This document shows, piece after piece, positions 63,055 through 64,000 of a DNA stretch of 64,000 bases (the stretch's first letter is position 1; the number at the start of each line of letters is the position of its first letter). This DNA comes from Methanocella_A sp963792125 (GTDB taxonomy: Archaea; Halobacteriota; Methanocellia; Methanocellales; Methanocellaceae): positions 744,001-808,000 of the forward strand of contig CAWBVA010000012.1 in NCBI GenBank assembly GCA_963792125.1, read 5' to 3'. The position numbers and the translations under genes are program-made. The notes beneath the pieces were generated by a model. The model was not told the DNA's origin and ran no database searches. It saw only the letters and a program-made list of their open reading frames with translations.

Positions 63055-63685
63055 TCGGGCAGGTGCCCAGCATGGCGAGGACTTCGCCGTCCGACAGGTC
63101 CGGGAAGCTGTCATAATAGCTGGCGACGGCGAACGACCCGTATTCCTGCACAGTCAGACTGATGACCTCGTCGGCCTCCTTTTCCAGCCGCTCCACGGAA
63201 GAGCGGGGGCTGCACGGCACAGCGACGATCACCTTCGCCGGCGCCTTCTTTTTCACGGCCCTCACCGCTGCGATCATCGTGTAGCCACTGGCCAGGCCGT
63301 CGTCCGTAATGATGACCGTCCTGCCCTTCGGGTCCAGCGGAGGCCCGGGGCGATAGGCTTTAACGCGCCGCTGTACCTCGTCCAGCACCGCCATCACAAT
63401 GTTGTCAATATCTCTCTTGCTGAGCCCCAGCTGACGGACGAGCTCGTCGTTCAAAACTACAGTCCCGTCAGGGGTGACCGCGCCGAAGCCAGCCTCCGGG
63501 TTATAGGGGATGGGCAGCTTTCGCGGGATGATCAGGTCGAAAGGCGCGTGTAATGCTTTCGATAGCTCACAGCCGATGGGCACGCCTCCCCGGGGTATGG
63601 CGAGAACCAGAGGGTTCTGCGAACGGTACGCCTCCAGCTTTTCCGCCAGCTTCTGTCCCGCTTCCCGCCGGTCCCGGAACATCAT
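63047..63685 (-). CDS. Phosphoribosyltransferase family protein
   Basis: 212 residues. The PRPP-binding loop VIITDDGLASGYTMIAA is clear, and LVLAIPRGGVPIGCELSKAL is the N-terminal conserved stretch of the COG1926 group. The group's reaction is not established. ATG 63685 overlaps the stop of the upstream PfpI-like gene (ATGA), so they are cotranscribed. Confidence 0.88.
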   Translation of the reverse strand: MMFRDRREAGQKLAEKLEAYRSQNPLVLAIPRGGVPIGCELSKALHAPFDLIIPRKLPIPYNPEAGFGAVTPDGTVVLNDELVRQLGLSKRDIDNIVMAVLDEVQRRVKAYRPGPPLDPKGRTVIITDDGLASGYTMIAAVRAVKKKAPAKVIVAVPCSPRSSVERLEKEADEVISLTVQEYGSFAVASYYDSFPDLSDGEVLAMLGTCPIS

Positions 63686-64000
63686 GTGGCCCGCACCATC
63701 TCTGCGGCCTTCTGGCTCTCACCGGGCGACAGCGAGTTGATGATGGCGTCGCAGAAGAACCCGACGTCTGTGGGTTGTCGCGAAAAGATGTACTGCTGGC
63801 TCCGTACCAGCGGCTTATCAATGTATTTCGCCCCGGCGTCCTCGATATCGACGACAAGCGATTTCCAGCCTGTGGCGTCCTTGCCCTTCAGCAGACGGGC
63901 GGTGATCAGGATTTGCACGGCATGACAGATGGCCGCTATCGGCTTGCCGGTCCGGTCGAAGTCCTGGACGAACTTGATCACTGCTGGATAGATGCGTATG
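63682..64000 (-). CDS. DJ-1/PfpI family protein (partial, cut by window end)
   Basis: C-terminal part only, 106 residues in the window. KPIAAICHAVQILITA carries the nucleophile Cys in the elbow, with RIYPAVIKFVQDFDRTGKP just before. The frame is open at 64000. The family includes intracellular peptidase- and chaperone-like proteins. The first in-window start candidate (GTG 63981) is inside the domain, so the real start is outside. Overlaps the phosphoribosyltransferase start. Confidence 0.85.
   Translation of the reverse strand, partial: IRIYPAVIKFVQDFDRTGKPIAAICHAVQILITARLLKGKDATGWKSLVVDIEDAGAKYIDKPLVRSQQYIFSRQPTDVGFFCDAIINSLSPGESQKAAEMVRAT

Overview
The window looks like a chromosomal stretch of a euryarchaeal methanogen of the Methanocella/Methanosarcina type. 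The evidence is an archaeal DNA polymerase D large subunit, archaeal-type LeuRS, AlaRS and RNase HII, archaeal phosphopantothenate synthetase, TATA/BRE-type promoters with several apparently leaderless genes, a Tat-exported group 1 [NiFe] hydrogenase with its own cytochrome b (Vht/Vho type), and a complete tetrapyrrole trunk operon. Species cannot be named from sequence alone. DNA is moderately GC-rich and most genes are tightly packed.

Layout. 1-4.1 kb: small membrane protein, tRNA-Ala(GGC), leuS. 4.1-9.6 kb: two orphan proteins, phosphopantothenate synthetase, a three-gene locus resembling bacterial yqjD-yqjE, then larE-larC for nickel-pincer cofactor synthesis. 9.8-16 kb: Lhr-type helicase with a PdeM-like phosphoesterase, M28 peptidase, 59-residue tautomerase, TPR protein. 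16.2-21.4 kb: exported protein, tatC behind two tandem palindromes, and vhtG-vhtA-vhtC. 21.5-27.6 kb: mobA, a DUF92 membrane protein, a divergent cis-prenyltransferase, a flippase-like membrane protein, bifunctional nuclease, orphan protein and Ras-like GTPase. 27.7-33.2 kb: M50 protease, DNA polymerase II large subunit, HEAT protein, moaB. 33.2-33.9 kb is a 0.7-kb gene-free block of hairpins and repeats. 33.9-37.3 kb: two DUF998 paralogues, M20 peptidase, DUF4013 protein. 37.3-44.6 kb: siroheme synthase and hemA-hemB-hemL-hemC-cobA-hemD, interrupted by an opposite-strand GxxExxY gene. 44.6-52.7 kb: zinc-ribbon membrane protein, class II aldolase, methyltransferase, membrane-anchored roadblock protein, two HAD hydrolases, HhH DNA glycosylase, RNase HII, VOC protein, SelB-like GTPase, roadblock protein. 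53-60.6 kb: alaS, coiled-coil protein, ABC exporter pair, glnA. 60.7-64 kb: pilin-like protein, HerA-like ATPase, orphan, phosphoribosyltransferase and a DJ-1/PfpI-like protein cut by the window end.

Three features run through the whole window. First, at least eleven otherwise well-conserved genes are broken by single-base indels, nearly all one base too many, which points to sequence error more than to real decay. Second, gene borders carry long inverted repeats (one a perfect 51-bp pair) built from CGCCAAG-like or CACAGAGG-like words. Third, short intergenic (CG)4-5 palindromes recur. The best candidates for undescribed biology are the duplicated structured element near 33.5 kb, the tandem operators over the tatC start, the HerA-like ATPase with an overlapping pilin-like partner, and the archaeal yqjD/E-like locus. 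No CRISPR array, transposase, integrase or rRNA was seen.
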